From Sedimentisphaerales bacterium (GTDB lineage Bacteria > Planctomycetota > Phycisphaerae > Sedimentisphaerales > Anaerohalosphaeraceae): a stretch of 64,000 nucleotides of DNA. The notes beneath the pieces were generated by a model, which was given only the letters and a program-made list of their open reading frames with translations, ran no database searches and had not been told where the DNA came from. Numbering within the stretch: the first letter of the stretch is position 1; the number at the start of each line of letters is the position of its first letter. Positions 26,789-35,731 of this stretch are shown here, one piece after another. The DNA is taken from positions 26,507 to 90,506 of the forward strand of contig JANQGW010000183.1 of NCBI GenBank assembly GCA_028282905.1, read 5' to 3'. The translations under genes were made by a program, and so were the position numbers.

Positions 26789-28633
26789 CTATTCTTCCTG
26801 CTGCCTGGGATCAATTCTGAAATCGCTCCAGCCGCCGGGAGCGGTGGTAAATTTTCCCTTGAGACGCACATTTCCGGGAATCAGGCCCGATAACATGCGC
26901 TGGTCGAAATAATAGTGTTTCAGGTAGCCGTCACTGCCGATCAGGCCGACCACACCGCGGATGACCTCGGTAATGGTTCCGCGGACGAGCAGTTCATCCT
27001 GTGAACCGGAAGCTTCCTTTCGACCACCGCCGCTGCTGCGACGGACATTTTCGGCGCCCCATCCGCCGCCGCCGACGGTAATGGCCGCTTCAATCACCAT
27101 CGGATCCGGCAGATGCCGATGATACGTGCCGTCGGCCTGGCCGGAATCTTTGATGCCAATCGGCTCATAGCTGAGGCCGCTGATTTCGGGAACGCCGTTG
27201 CCTTCGACCCATACCCTTCTCCGTCGTCGGCCCTGGCGAACCCACTCCCAATGGCCATCGCTGGCATAGTTTTCCACCATGCCGGGGTCCAATACTTTGA
27301 CTACGCCGCCGGCAAAGAGGCCCAGGCCGTTTGGATTTTCCTCGGAGGGCATGCCGTTGTCCTGCCGCAGATAGATTGAACCGTCATCATCTTTGTCTGA
27401 AACGGTCACGGAATTCGCCAGCCAGATATTTCCGGTCGCGACCACGGACATCACGCCCTGAACCTTATTTAATTCGGCAATACCGGGCGATGACGTATTT
27501 TCATTGGCACTGCCGATGATGACATTGCCATCGACATAGATCATGCCGCAAGGCGGTGCTTCATAGCCGGCATATTCAACGGTCATCTGAGTACTCGCCA
27601 TCGAGTGAGTGGTTCGCAAGCCGTTGTCCTCAGCATTTTCCGGAATGTAGTGGAAGCCATAGATGGAATACTTTTCGAACCGTGTTCCGTCACTGCCGGG
27701 CTTGGCTTTATAGTCCCATGTATCTGAGGTTCCGGAGGTAATAGACTTGCCGCGAACCGTACAGTCATTGGTCATGCGAACATAGCCTTTGCCATCGGTG
27801 CCGACATAGAATTCCAGTTGGACCGCGGCCTGGCCTTCCGGCACGCGAGTATCTTTTTGCGGCGTCAGCACTAAATCGCTCCGCTGGTCACGGATGGTGT
27901 CTTTGTACCATTCGATCTTTGACTGGACGGCATCTTCGTCAGAGATCAGACTTTTGGGCTGGTCGAATGAAATACCCGCGTCGAACAGATGAATAACCGA
28001 AGCATATTTGTCATGGCCGCCGACGGAATGACGGGATTCTCCCATCGAGACTTCCTGCAGGAAAGAAGGACGGCCGCTGATGTGAATGTCACGCTGGGGA
28101 TCATCGGGGACTTTGTACGAATTAATATGAATCGGCATATCCAGCACCTCACCGTCCGCAAAATAGACCTCTCTTGTTGATGCGGTACTGATTGGAATAC
28201 GGCACTGACCCATTTCCCAGCCGGAAATCGCCTGAACGACATGAACGCGAATACTACGATGAAACGTGCCGCAGTAACCGTTGGCGGTCACCTCGAAAAT
28301 CGGACGATATCCTACAAAACCGTGAAATTTGACACGATAGTCGGCGTGTGAGTTTTCAAATGCCACCGTCCCGACAGTTCCGTCCATTTCCATCTGCATC
28401 AGCAGTTCGGGATTCTGTCCCATCCAGTAGATAGCCTGCTCATAGGCGGCTTCCGCCGTGGACATGGCAATGCTTTCGTTCTGGTAAAGCGTTGTCTGGA
28501 CCAGAGCACCTTCGGAGATTTTAATCATCGCAAAACCGACCAATGATAAAATAACCAGCAGGACCAACACGCCGCCCAGAATCGTACCCCGGCGATCATG
28601 TAATCGATGTCTTTTATTTTTGAGGGTATTCAT
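26789..28633 (-). CDS. Large PilX-like pilus-assembly protein, module B
   Basis: A 614-residue paralogue of the protein at 23699-25414. It shares the N-terminal helix (GVLVLLVILSLVGFAMIKI), STAEAAYEQAIYWMGQNP, the phrases GMIYVDGNVIIG and VATGNIWLANSV, VEAAITVGGGGWGAENV and the same C-terminal PGNVRLKGKF pattern. AAGGATAATCGAA precedes the ATG. It is likely to be the cap-type partner of the two minor pilins encoded just upstream. Confidence 0.7.
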   Translation of the reverse strand: MNTLKNKRHRLHDRRGTILGGVLVLLVILSLVGFAMIKISEGALVQTTLYQNESIAMSTAEAAYEQAIYWMGQNPELLMQMEMDGTVGTVAFENSHADYRVKFHGFVGYRPIFEVTANGYCGTFHRSIRVHVVQAISGWEMGQCRIPISTASTREVYFADGEVLDMPIHINSYKVPDDPQRDIHISGRPSFLQEVSMGESRHSVGGHDKYASVIHLFDAGISFDQPKSLISDEDAVQSKIEWYKDTIRDQRSDLVLTPQKDTRVPEGQAAVQLEFYVGTDGKGYVRMTNDCTVRGKSITSGTSDTWDYKAKPGSDGTRFEKYSIYGFHYIPENAEDNGLRTTHSMASTQMTVEYAGYEAPPCGMIYVDGNVIIGSANENTSSPGIAELNKVQGVMSVVATGNIWLANSVTVSDKDDDGSIYLRQDNGMPSEENPNGLGLFAGGVVKVLDPGMVENYASDGHWEWVRQGRRRRRVWVEGNGVPEISGLSYEPIGIKDSGQADGTYHRHLPDPMVIEAAITVGGGGWGAENVRRSSGGGRKEASGSQDELLVRGTITEVIRGVVGLIGSDGYLKHYYFDQRMLSGLIPGNVRLKGKFTTAPGGWSDFRIDPRQQEE

Positions 28634-28648
28634 TTCGATTATCCTTCT

Positions 28649-29320
28649 TTATTTGGGCCACGTCACGCGCAATAAAGTTGCGGTTTTGATCTCAACCGTA
28701 TCCCCTTCGTCATTTTTGAGTGTCATGTGCATATTGACACATCCGCTGCCGGCGCCGCCAATCCACTCGTGGCTGAAAATTTCTTCACCACCACTCACGT
28801 CGATATCGCGTACCAGCACACGGGTCTCGACATCATCGCCACCCCGACGCAGACCATTCTGAACGCCGCCGACGCCATTGACAATCTTTCCGTAATCAGC
28901 ATGCAGCTCATCTCCGGACAGATAGAAAAGCGTAAAGTGTGTCCCGGTATCGTCAACATCCACGGTCCCCTGCTGCTGGGCGATCTCTTCAAAAGAATCC
29001 TGCCAGTATCGAAACTCCACCGCCTGACCGGCGGCGACGCTTTGGCCGACACCAGGAATCGCTTCAGAAAAGACGTCATTGCGAACCGAATAAACGTTAT
29101 AATGATGACGGTTGGATTTTCGTCCGATTGTACCGAACGCCGATGTAATCATCAGTGAATCCTGACGAATGGGGTCATTAACGGAAGCATAAATCTGACG
29201 ATAGGCGTTTTGACTGCCCAGAAGCAGCACACCCATTACCAGAATCAGGATCGCCCCCGCGGCCATTGCCGCGATTAGTTCAACCAGTGTAAAGCCCTTT
29301 TGTGAATGAAGTTTTCTCAT
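28649..29320 (-). CDS. Minor pseudopilin, PilW/GspJ-like, module B
   Basis: About 223 residues, starting at the ATG at 29320 with AGGAGGATAAG in front. The cleavage site is QKG/FTLVELIAAMAAGAI (Glu at +5). The globular part shares AVEFRYWQDSF, GTHFTLFYLSGDELHADYGKI and EIFSHEWIGG with the module A protein. The gene starts one base after the stop of the preceding prepilin gene. Confidence 0.85.
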   Translation of the reverse strand: MRKLHSQKGFTLVELIAAMAAGAILILVMGVLLLGSQNAYRQIYASVNDPIRQDSLMITSAFGTIGRKSNRHHYNVYSVRNDVFSEAIPGVGQSVAAGQAVEFRYWQDSFEEIAQQQGTVDVDDTGTHFTLFYLSGDELHADYGKIVNGVGGVQNGLRRGGDDVETRVLVRDIDVSGGEEIFSHEWIGGAGSGCVNMHMTLKNDEGDTVEIKTATLLRVTWPK

Positions 29321-29321
29321 C

Positions 29322-29777
29322 TTATCCTCCTGACTGGTCCCGTCGGACGTAGGTCTGAAATGTTCTGGATGGATCGTCACGGTCCGGAGGTTCCTGTTGA
29401 TAATCCGACTGCCAATGCACAGTCACCGCCAGTTCGCGAAGCGTCACGCCGGTTTCGATGCTGGATGAAACATCGCTGGCGGCTAAGTCCAGATAGAACG
29501 GAATGTCATCCACGACACACAGGTACAAGCTGCTGCCGGCAACTTCTCCCACGTTCAGTCCCAGCGTCGCAGGGTCGTAGTGATCGGAACCGCCCCGGAC
29601 CTTCCAGTTTTCCAGGACCATCAATCCTAATTGTGTGGCCGACATTTTGGCCTGGGCCATGCGCGATCGCTGAACTGCGTGAAATTGATAACTGATGACC
29701 CCTAATGCCAGGACCGCTAAGAGTCCAATCGCCGAAACCACTTCCACCAATGTAAAAGCCGGTTTTCCTCTACTCAT
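29322..29777 (-). CDS. Minor pseudopilin, PilV/GspI-like, module B
   Basis: About 151 residues from the ATG at 29777 (GAAGGAAAAAGACG upstream). The processing site is KPA/FTLVEVVSAIGLLAV: the usual Gly at -1 is Ala, which prepilin peptidases tolerate less well. The body matches the 26131 protein in QFHA, LENWKVRGGSDHYDP and the C-terminal YVRRDQSGG. Confidence 0.82.
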   Translation of the reverse strand: MSRGKPAFTLVEVVSAIGLLAVLALGVISYQFHAVQRSRMAQAKMSATQLGLMVLENWKVRGGSDHYDPATLGLNVGEVAGSSLYLCVVDDIPFYLDLAASDVSSSIETGVTLRELAVTVHWQSDYQQEPPDRDDPSRTFQTYVRRDQSGG

Positions 29778-29916
29778 CGTCTTTTTCCTTCTTAACCCTT
29801 CTACTGCCGGAATTGTTATTTCCGGCCAAAGCTCAGTTCGCAAAAGAAGCGGAGAAAGTTTCCGGTCAACCTTCTCCGCTTCTTATTTTTAAGCTCGAGC
29901 CTGATGGTATCTTTGT

Positions 29917-30306
29917 TTACTGCTTAACCCAATCGCCATCGGCTTCTAACTGATAACTGCCGCTGGGGGTCTTGCCATTGCCGTCACCGGTTGCCGTTAC
30001 GGTAATGTCTGTCGCATCGGTACCGCCAACCGTAAAATCGGCTGCTTCAAAGTACGTTCCCGTCAGATCATCAGCAGAGAACCCGAGCGTGGACAGGTTA
30101 TCGCTAACCTTACCGGTTGTGATCGAACCGCTTTCGGCATAGGTCACCCGCACAGCAGACTTAATTGTGCCGGCCATTGCATTTGCTTCGGCCCATTTAG
30201 CTGAATCGATGCGACCTCGCATCAGCGGAATCGAGGCTGCCGCCAGGATACCGACGATGAGAATCACAACCATCAACTCGATCAGTGTGAAACCTTTTTT
30301 CTTCAT
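29917..30306 (-). CDS. Major type IV pilin / GspG-like pseudopilin
   Basis: About 129 residues with a minimal leader MKKKG and the classic FTLIELMVVILIVGILAA helix (Glu at +5), then a small globular domain ending TPSGSYQLEADGDWVKQ. GGGAGATTGTAAA precedes the ATG at 30306. No cysteines are seen in the mature part. It is the first structural gene after pilC and the most canonical pilin of the five in the cluster, so it is the likely main subunit. Confidence 0.9.
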   Translation of the reverse strand: MKKKGFTLIELMVVILIVGILAAASIPLMRGRIDSAKWAEANAMAGTIKSAVRVTYAESGSITTGKVSDNLSTLGFSADDLTGTYFEAADFTVGGTDATDITVTATGDGNGKTPSGSYQLEADGDWVKQ

Positions 30307-30407
30307 TTTACAATCTCCCAATAAATTGTGTTAAAAAACATTTTGTTCCTTGGTTACTTCGTACAATAACATGTGTCACTTAATTGAAAATTTCTTAAAA
30401 ATTGGTC

Positions 30408-31610
30408 TTAGGCCGACATCGAGAAAATCGGCAGATACATCGCCAAAATCACGACCAGCACAATACCACCAACGACGATAATCAAAAACGGCTCCAGCAT
30501 TCCCAGCATCACGGAAACGAGCGAATCGACCTTTTTTTCGTAATATTCGGCGGTTTTTTCCATCACTGCCGATAACGAACCGCTGTTTTCCCCGATCTGC
30601 GCCATTTTGATTGACACGCCCGGGAAAAAGCCGACATTTTCCATACTTTGCGAGACGCTCATCCCCTCGACCATTTTTTCGCGGGTATCCATGACGCCTT
30701 TTCGTAAGATAACATTATCGGTCATACCGGCGAGAATTTGAAACGCCTCCAGCACCGGCACACCGGCTGAAACCAGCGTTGCCAGCGTTTTGCAGAACGT
30801 CGCCACAAAGGCCATCAGCAGAATCTTGCCGAAAACCGGCAGCTTGAGCATCATCTGGCAAACGCGTTTGTGACCATTGACGGTTTTCTTGTAAAGCACA
30901 AATCCGACAGCCGCAATCAATGCAGCAATCAGCATATAGGGCATGTTGCGCATCATGATGTCGTAAACCGCCATAAACCCTCGTGTGAACGCCGGCAGCT
31001 CGCCATTAAATTCTTCAAACATGGTTGAAAAACGAGGGATAATCAGTGTCATCAGGACGACCACGATGACGATGATAAATCCGACAACAAACGCCGGATA
31101 CATCAGGGCACCGCGAACCTTACGGACGAGTTTGTCCCGGTTTTCATAGTGTACCGCCAGCCGTTCGAGCGTTTTGGTCAGGGAGCCGCCGGTTTCACCG
31201 GCCTGAATCATGGCACAACTGAGCCGACTGAAAACCTTCGGATAGGTTTCCATGCAATCGGCCATTGTAAAACCTTTGCCCAGCTTGTCGGCGATATCCT
31301 TCAAAACGAATTCGAAATACGGATTGGGGATTTCGTCAGCAATCGTCTCGATGGCCATGGTAATGGACAGGCCGCCGCCGAGCATCGTACTCAACTGCCA
31401 GCAAAAGGTTGCCAGATCGGCTGACTTGACTTTTTTGTAGCGAACTGCCGAGGTTTTTTCATGGACGGCCTGCTGGACTTCCGTTACGGAAACCGGTGTC
31501 CACTGCTCTCGGCGGATGAAGTCCAAGACCTCCTGCTGGGAATTGGCCTGCTGTACGCCTTCCCGGCACGTCCCCGATTGATCCCATGCGACATATTCAA
31601 ATGTACTCAT
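30408..31610 (-). CDS. pilC: PilC/GspF inner-membrane platform protein
   Basis: A 400-residue protein with two T2SSF domains (about residues 70-190 and 270-395). Each is followed by membrane helices, such as MYPAFVVGFIIVIVVVLMTLIIP and LIIVVGGIVLVVILAMYLPIF. AMIQAGETGGSL and MAQIGENSGSL are the paired family signatures. It anchors the assembly ATPase to the membrane. A promoter-bearing intergenic region separates it from pilB. Confidence 0.92.
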   Translation of the reverse strand: MSTFEYVAWDQSGTCREGVQQANSQQEVLDFIRREQWTPVSVTEVQQAVHEKTSAVRYKKVKSADLATFCWQLSTMLGGGLSITMAIETIADEIPNPYFEFVLKDIADKLGKGFTMADCMETYPKVFSRLSCAMIQAGETGGSLTKTLERLAVHYENRDKLVRKVRGALMYPAFVVGFIIVIVVVLMTLIIPRFSTMFEEFNGELPAFTRGFMAVYDIMMRNMPYMLIAALIAAVGFVLYKKTVNGHKRVCQMMLKLPVFGKILLMAFVATFCKTLATLVSAGVPVLEAFQILAGMTDNVILRKGVMDTREKMVEGMSVSQSMENVGFFPGVSIKMAQIGENSGSLSAVMEKTAEYYEKKVDSLVSVMLGMLEPFLIIVVGGIVLVVILAMYLPIFSMSA

Positions 31611-31987
31611 CTCAATCCCTAAAAATTTTATACAAAATTATTCATTTTCTGTGTCGGTCATTTCACCGGCGGATTTGACGAGTTTCTGTGCTGTTTTCCG
31701 TGCTTATAGGACTTTGCAGTTTGTCCCATAAGAGTTTGCCTGCCGGCTTTAAATCCCCTTCCCACGCCGCCGCTGTGAATAAGTTCCGACCCTGTTTTCA
31801 TTAAGTGTTTATTTTTTTTAACTCCTTGAAAATGTCGTCCGATAATGACATGCTGGTTTACAGTACGTACTTGGGCGGACGTTGAAAAAAGCAGCGAAAT
31901 ATGCTATACTGATGGTGTCAGAGAACCACTTGACGAGCACCTTGAGACATTGGTTCATGAAACGGAATTGTGTTGAAGGTGATGAAC
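31611..31987. other. Divergent intergenic region between pilC and a small membrane gene
   Basis: About 375 bp with the upstream region of pilC on the minus strand and a good plus-strand promoter at 31882-31910. I see no open reading frame with coding character. Confidence 0.6.
31882..31910 (+). promoter_or_regulatory. Sigma-70-type promoter
   Basis: TTGAAA (31882-31887) and TATACT (31905-31910) are separated by exactly 17 bp. The start site would fall near 31917, giving a leader of about 70 nt before the small gene at 31988. Confidence 0.75.
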
Positions 31988-32266
31988 ATGTTTGTAAACC
32001 ACACACAACCTGAAAACGCCGCCTATTCGTGTCTGCGGATTCCTTCGCTGCTGTTGGGAGGTCTGGGCGTGTGGGGGATTGCCAATGACAAACTGGAGGT
32101 TGTTTCCAAAGTCTCGTCCTTTTTCAACCTGCCTCCGGTTGAATACTGCTATGTGATTGTCATCGGTGCGGCGATTCTTTTTGGTATTTCCCTGCTGTCA
32201 CGAAAGGTACAGAATAAAACAGACGCCGCGACGTTAAACCGTCACGACGTCTGGCGTAATTGTTAA
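31988..32266 (+). CDS. Small membrane protein inserted in the pilus cluster
   Basis: About 92 residues, with two hydrophobic segments (LRIPSLLLGGLGVWGIA and YCYVIVIGAAILFGISLL) and a polar C-terminus. The ATG at 31988 is preferred because AAGGTG lies six bases upstream; in-frame ATG at 31982 and GTG at 31970 are alternatives. It is the only plus-strand gene within the pilus/secretion locus and has its own promoter. No family is recognised. Confidence 0.6.
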   Translation: MFVNHTQPENAAYSCLRIPSLLLGGLGVWGIANDKLEVVSKVSSFFNLPPVEYCYVIVIGAAILFGISLLSRKVQNKTDAATLNRHDVWRNC

Positions 32267-32293
32267 GATGTCTTCTGCGGCGGCAAACTGCTG

Positions 32294-34063
32294 TTACGTT
32301 GCAATACTCTCCGCATAAGTCACACGCAGAATTTCCTCGGCCGTCGTCAATCCATCCAACACCCTGGCGACGCCGCTATCCTGCAAATCGCCATAGCCTT
32401 TGTCACGTGCCATCTGGCGAATTTGTGTTTCCTTGGCGCCGGTGGCAACGGCTTCGCGAATTTCCTGATCCATTGTTAAGAACTCGAAGATCGGCAGTCG
32501 GCCTCGATAGCCGGTGTTGCCGCATTCCGAACAGCCCTTGCCGTGGAAGAACTGTGCTGAATTAATTTGCTCCGGCGACAGACGCAGCCGTCTGAGAAGC
32601 TCCTCTTCCAGTGTCACCGGTTCTTTGCATTTATCGCAAATTTTGCGAACCAGCCGCTGGGCGAGAATCAGATTCAATGACGACGCCAGCAGATACGGCT
32701 CCAAGCCCATATAGACCAGACGGCTCAAGGCGCTGGGAGCATCATTGGTATGGAAGGTGCTCAGCACCAGGTGGCCGGTCAGTGAGGCCTTGATGGCAAT
32801 TTCCATCGTTTCCTTGTCACGGATTTCCCCAAGCAGTACGATATCGGGGTCTTGTCGTAAAATCGTTCGCAGGCAGGAGGCAAATGTCAGGCCAATACCG
32901 GCTTTGATCTGCGTCTGGTTGATGCCCGCGAGTCGGTACTCAACCGGATCTTCGACGGTAGTGATGTTTTTAGCCGGGTCGCGCAATTCGTTCAGCGCCG
33001 AATACAGGGTTGTACTTTTACCACTGCCGGTCGGGCCGGTTACGATAATAATCCCGTGCGGCTGATGCAGCGTGTCCTTAAACTGGCCAAGGAGACTCGG
33101 CTCCAGGCCCAGACTGTTGAGACTGTGATTGACCGCGCCTTTATCGAGAATACGCATCACAATCTTTTCGCCGTAAATAGTCGGCAGTGATGAGACACGC
33201 ACGTCGATGGCGTCCTGACCGCCGCCGCGGCGAATCTTGAAGCGACCGTCCTGCGGCAGCCGGCGTTCGGCGATGTCCATTTCCGACAGAATTTTAATAC
33301 GCGCCAGTACCGCAGCCTGCATCTTACGCGGCGGCGGCACCATCTCGGCCAGCAAGCCGTCCACCCGCATCCGAATAATCATGGATTTGTCCTGCGGTTC
33401 AATGTGAATATCGCTGGCACGGCTTTTAATCGCCTGGCTCAGCAGCAGGTCCACAAACCGAATGACCGGAGCATCATCGACATCGACCGATTCGGCGATA
33501 TCCGCTTCGAGCGAATCTTCCAATATGAAATCGTCGTCATTGTCAATCTCGAACTCTACGAGATCACGGAGTTTCTGCTCCTCAACATCAGTCCCGTGAT
33601 AGACATATTCAATCGCACGCTGGATTTCCGATTCGGCCGCTAATACGGTCTTAATCGGCTTTTTCAACTTCACCGAAACGGTATCAATGGCAATCACATT
33701 GAGCGGGTCGGCCATGGCAACGATAATCCGGTCATCCGATTGGTGGATGGCCAACACGCAAAACCGCTTGGCGATATTTTCCGAAACACACCGTGCGATC
33801 TCCTTGTCAATATCCTCCAGATTCTCCAGCGACTGATACTCCAGCCCCAGGTATTCGGCCAACAACTGTGTTAGCTGAATATCCTGAAGGTATTCGAGCT
33901 GGACCAGGGCCTGTCCGAGCCGTCCGCCGTCCTGACGCTGTTTGTCCAGCGCGGCCTGCAGCTGCTCGTCACCGATGCATCCCTTTTGAATCAGCCAGTC
34001 GCCAAAGAGCAGGTTGTCTTTGATCGCCGCCGCTGACATTGTTTTTGGTTTTTGATTGAACAT
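32294..34063 (-). CDS. pilB: PilB/GspE assembly ATPase
   Basis: A 589-residue traffic ATPase. An N-terminal MshEN-type domain (about residues 20-160) leads to the ATPase core with Walker A GPTGSGKSTT (343-352), Asp box TTVEDPVEYR, Walker B DPDIVLLGEIRD and His box LVLSTFHTNDA. A tetracysteine zinc site is formed by CDKC (about 484) and CSEC (about 513). It powers extension of the pilus or pseudopilus. No PilT-type retraction ATPase is present in the window, which leans towards a secretion or non-retracting system. Confidence 0.95.
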   Translation of the reverse strand: MFNQKPKTMSAAAIKDNLLFGDWLIQKGCIGDEQLQAALDKQRQDGGRLGQALVQLEYLQDIQLTQLLAEYLGLEYQSLENLEDIDKEIARCVSENIAKRFCVLAIHQSDDRIIVAMADPLNVIAIDTVSVKLKKPIKTVLAAESEIQRAIEYVYHGTDVEEQKLRDLVEFEIDNDDDFILEDSLEADIAESVDVDDAPVIRFVDLLLSQAIKSRASDIHIEPQDKSMIIRMRVDGLLAEMVPPPRKMQAAVLARIKILSEMDIAERRLPQDGRFKIRRGGGQDAIDVRVSSLPTIYGEKIVMRILDKGAVNHSLNSLGLEPSLLGQFKDTLHQPHGIIIVTGPTGSGKSTTLYSALNELRDPAKNITTVEDPVEYRLAGINQTQIKAGIGLTFASCLRTILRQDPDIVLLGEIRDKETMEIAIKASLTGHLVLSTFHTNDAPSALSRLVYMGLEPYLLASSLNLILAQRLVRKICDKCKEPVTLEEELLRRLRLSPEQINSAQFFHGKGCSECGNTGYRGRLPIFEFLTMDQEIREAVATGAKETQIRQMARDKGYGDLQDSGVARVLDGLTTAEEILRVTYAESIAT

Positions 34064-34086
34064 AAGTATTAAGCCTCTCCCATGCC

Positions 34087-35391
34087 TTAATCCCCGTATT
34101 CAAAGGTCAGCACTTCCACCTCATCGGCCTCAGCCGTCTCAGAAGCTGCCTGGTCATCCCTTTGAAATGTCGCAATAAATTTTTTGACGGTGGTCAGCAA
34201 TTTTTGGCTGTCCACCGGTTTGGTCAGGAAATCATCAAACATCGCTGCAATCTGATGGTTTTCATTTTCGTTGAGCACTTTGGCCGACAGTGCCACGATG
34301 GGCGTTTCGATTCCGTTGGCCCTGATTTGCTCGGTAGCTTCATAGCCGTTCATGCGGGGCATTTTCAGATCCATCAGAATCAGATCGTATGTGTCCTCGC
34401 CGCTGGCCTTCTCGACACCTTCAAGGCCGTCTTCTGCCACCTGTACTTCAACACCCAGCGTTTCCAGCATTAAGCTGATAACCGTCCGGTTAGACGGTTG
34501 ATCCTCTACCAGTAAAATGGACGGTACTGTCGGTTCCGGTTCTTGTTCGGGCAGTGTCTGTGTTTGGATTTGGGGTTGATAGGATTCGATTTTTACCGTT
34601 TCCTCATCCGACAGTCCTACCGGCAGGATCACTGAGAAGGTCGAGCCTTCGTTTAACCGGCTGGATACCTCTAATGTACCACCCAGCACTTCGATCAACT
34701 GTTTGGTCAGCGGCAACCCGGCCGTGACGGTAAAGCCCATATCGAGCATTGTCAGAACTTCTTCACTAACATCTTCTTCAACCTGTGCCGGTTCGAAAAG
34801 GTGCTGCAGCTTTTCCGGGCTGATGCCGACGCCGCTGTCAACCACATCAATCTGCACACATGGACTGTCTTGATATTGCCGGGGCAGCACACAAATGCAG
34901 ACAATTCCGTCCGGCGAATATTTGAAGGCATTGGCAATCAGATTAATCATGCATTTCAGCAGACGCTCGCCGTCGCTGAGAATGTGGCTCGGCAGGTCCG
35001 GATCGACTTCGATGGCATAATCGACGGTTCGGTCAGCCGCGGCGGTGGCGGCAACCTTTTCCATATCGTGGATAATCCGAGACAAATCACATTTTGTTCT
35101 GCTAATCTTCAGGCGGCCGGATTCCAGGCGCGCCCAGTCCAGGACTTCATTAACCAGGGCCGAAAGACCGTTGCCGGCCTGGTGGATCTCATTGACATAT
35201 TCGGTCAGTTCTTCGTTTAAATCTTCAATCAGGAGCAAATCGCTGAAACCGATGACGGCGTTGGATAGGGTGCGAATCTGGTAGGCCATGTTATCAATCA
35301 GGCGACTCTTGGCCTGCACAGCGGCTTCTTTCTGCCGGATTAACGCGTGCAGTTGTTCATGTGATTGATGACTGCTGTCATGTGTTGTCAT
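34087..35391 (-). CDS. Hybrid histidine kinase with degenerate H-box and intact receiver
   Basis: The protein is 434 residues. A short coiled coil leads into a HisKA-like helix reading IDNMAYQIRTLSNAVIGF, where the phosphoacceptor His of the usual SHEIRTPLN motif is Tyr (residue 37). The HATPase_c domain is intact, with the N-box MINLIANAFKYS (Asn 154) and DSGVGI G1 box (185-190). A CheY-like receiver follows (about 291-405) with phosphorylatable Asp in LILMDLKMP (341) and Lys in FLTKPVD. No membrane segment is seen. It ends 23 bp before pilB and is probably co-transcribed, so it may regulate the machine as a pseudokinase/receiver. Confidence 0.88.
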   Translation of the reverse strand: MTTHDSSHQSHEQLHALIRQKEAAVQAKSRLIDNMAYQIRTLSNAVIGFSDLLLIEDLNEELTEYVNEIHQAGNGLSALVNEVLDWARLESGRLKISRTKCDLSRIIHDMEKVAATAAADRTVDYAIEVDPDLPSHILSDGERLLKCMINLIANAFKYSPDGIVCICVLPRQYQDSPCVQIDVVDSGVGISPEKLQHLFEPAQVEEDVSEEVLTMLDMGFTVTAGLPLTKQLIEVLGGTLEVSSRLNEGSTFSVILPVGLSDEETVKIESYQPQIQTQTLPEQEPEPTVPSILLVEDQPSNRTVISLMLETLGVEVQVAEDGLEGVEKASGEDTYDLILMDLKMPRMNGYEATEQIRANGIETPIVALSAKVLNENENHQIAAMFDDFLTKPVDSQKLLTTVKKFIATFQRDDQAASETAEADEVEVLTFEYGD

Positions 35392-35731
35392 GTCATTTTT
35401 CCTTATTATACAAAGCTCGACTTCCTGATTTTCCGTTCAAAAACATTCTCAAAAGAGAACGACACACTCCCGTTTCGACTAAATCCGCGGGGAAGTTAAT
35501 CAAAAAAAGAAAGGAATCGGGCGGCGGCTTATTATCGGACAAAAAGGGAAGTTTGCAGTCAACCTCAAGTCGCTGAAGGGAAACCGGACGCTTAAAGGCC
35601 CGATAAATATCAGCCTTAAGCGTCACTCAGAAGATTGGGATAACAATGTGCTGGTGATAACAAAAAGCAGAACCGACAATATTATGTTATCGGCCCTGCT
35701 TTTATCAGGTCACTTGTTCTATTTGATATTT
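35392..35731. other. Intergenic region upstream of the hybrid kinase
   Basis: About 340 bp. It holds a terminator (35662-35704) and a second hairpin at 35587-35624 made of GACGCTTAAAGGC and GCCTTAAGCGTC with one bulged base. The second hairpin has no T-tract and would lie in the leader of the kinase transcript. An open frame of 77 codons (35393-35626, minus) lacks coding character. Confidence 0.55.
35662..35704 (-). terminator. Terminator downstream of the rhamnosidase operon
   Basis: AAAAGCAG (35663-35670) pairs with CTGCTTTT (35696-35703), and an inner CCGA/TCGG stem continues past a 2x2 internal mismatch. On the minus strand the stem ends in a T run. It lies about 30 bp after the stop of the rhamnosidase gene at 35732. 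Confidence 0.75.

Noticed and set aside
35393..35626. 77-codon minus-strand frame directly before the hybrid kinase
   Set aside because: It starts with GTG inside a hairpin, has no ribosome-binding site and no recognisable coding character, although it abuts the kinase start.
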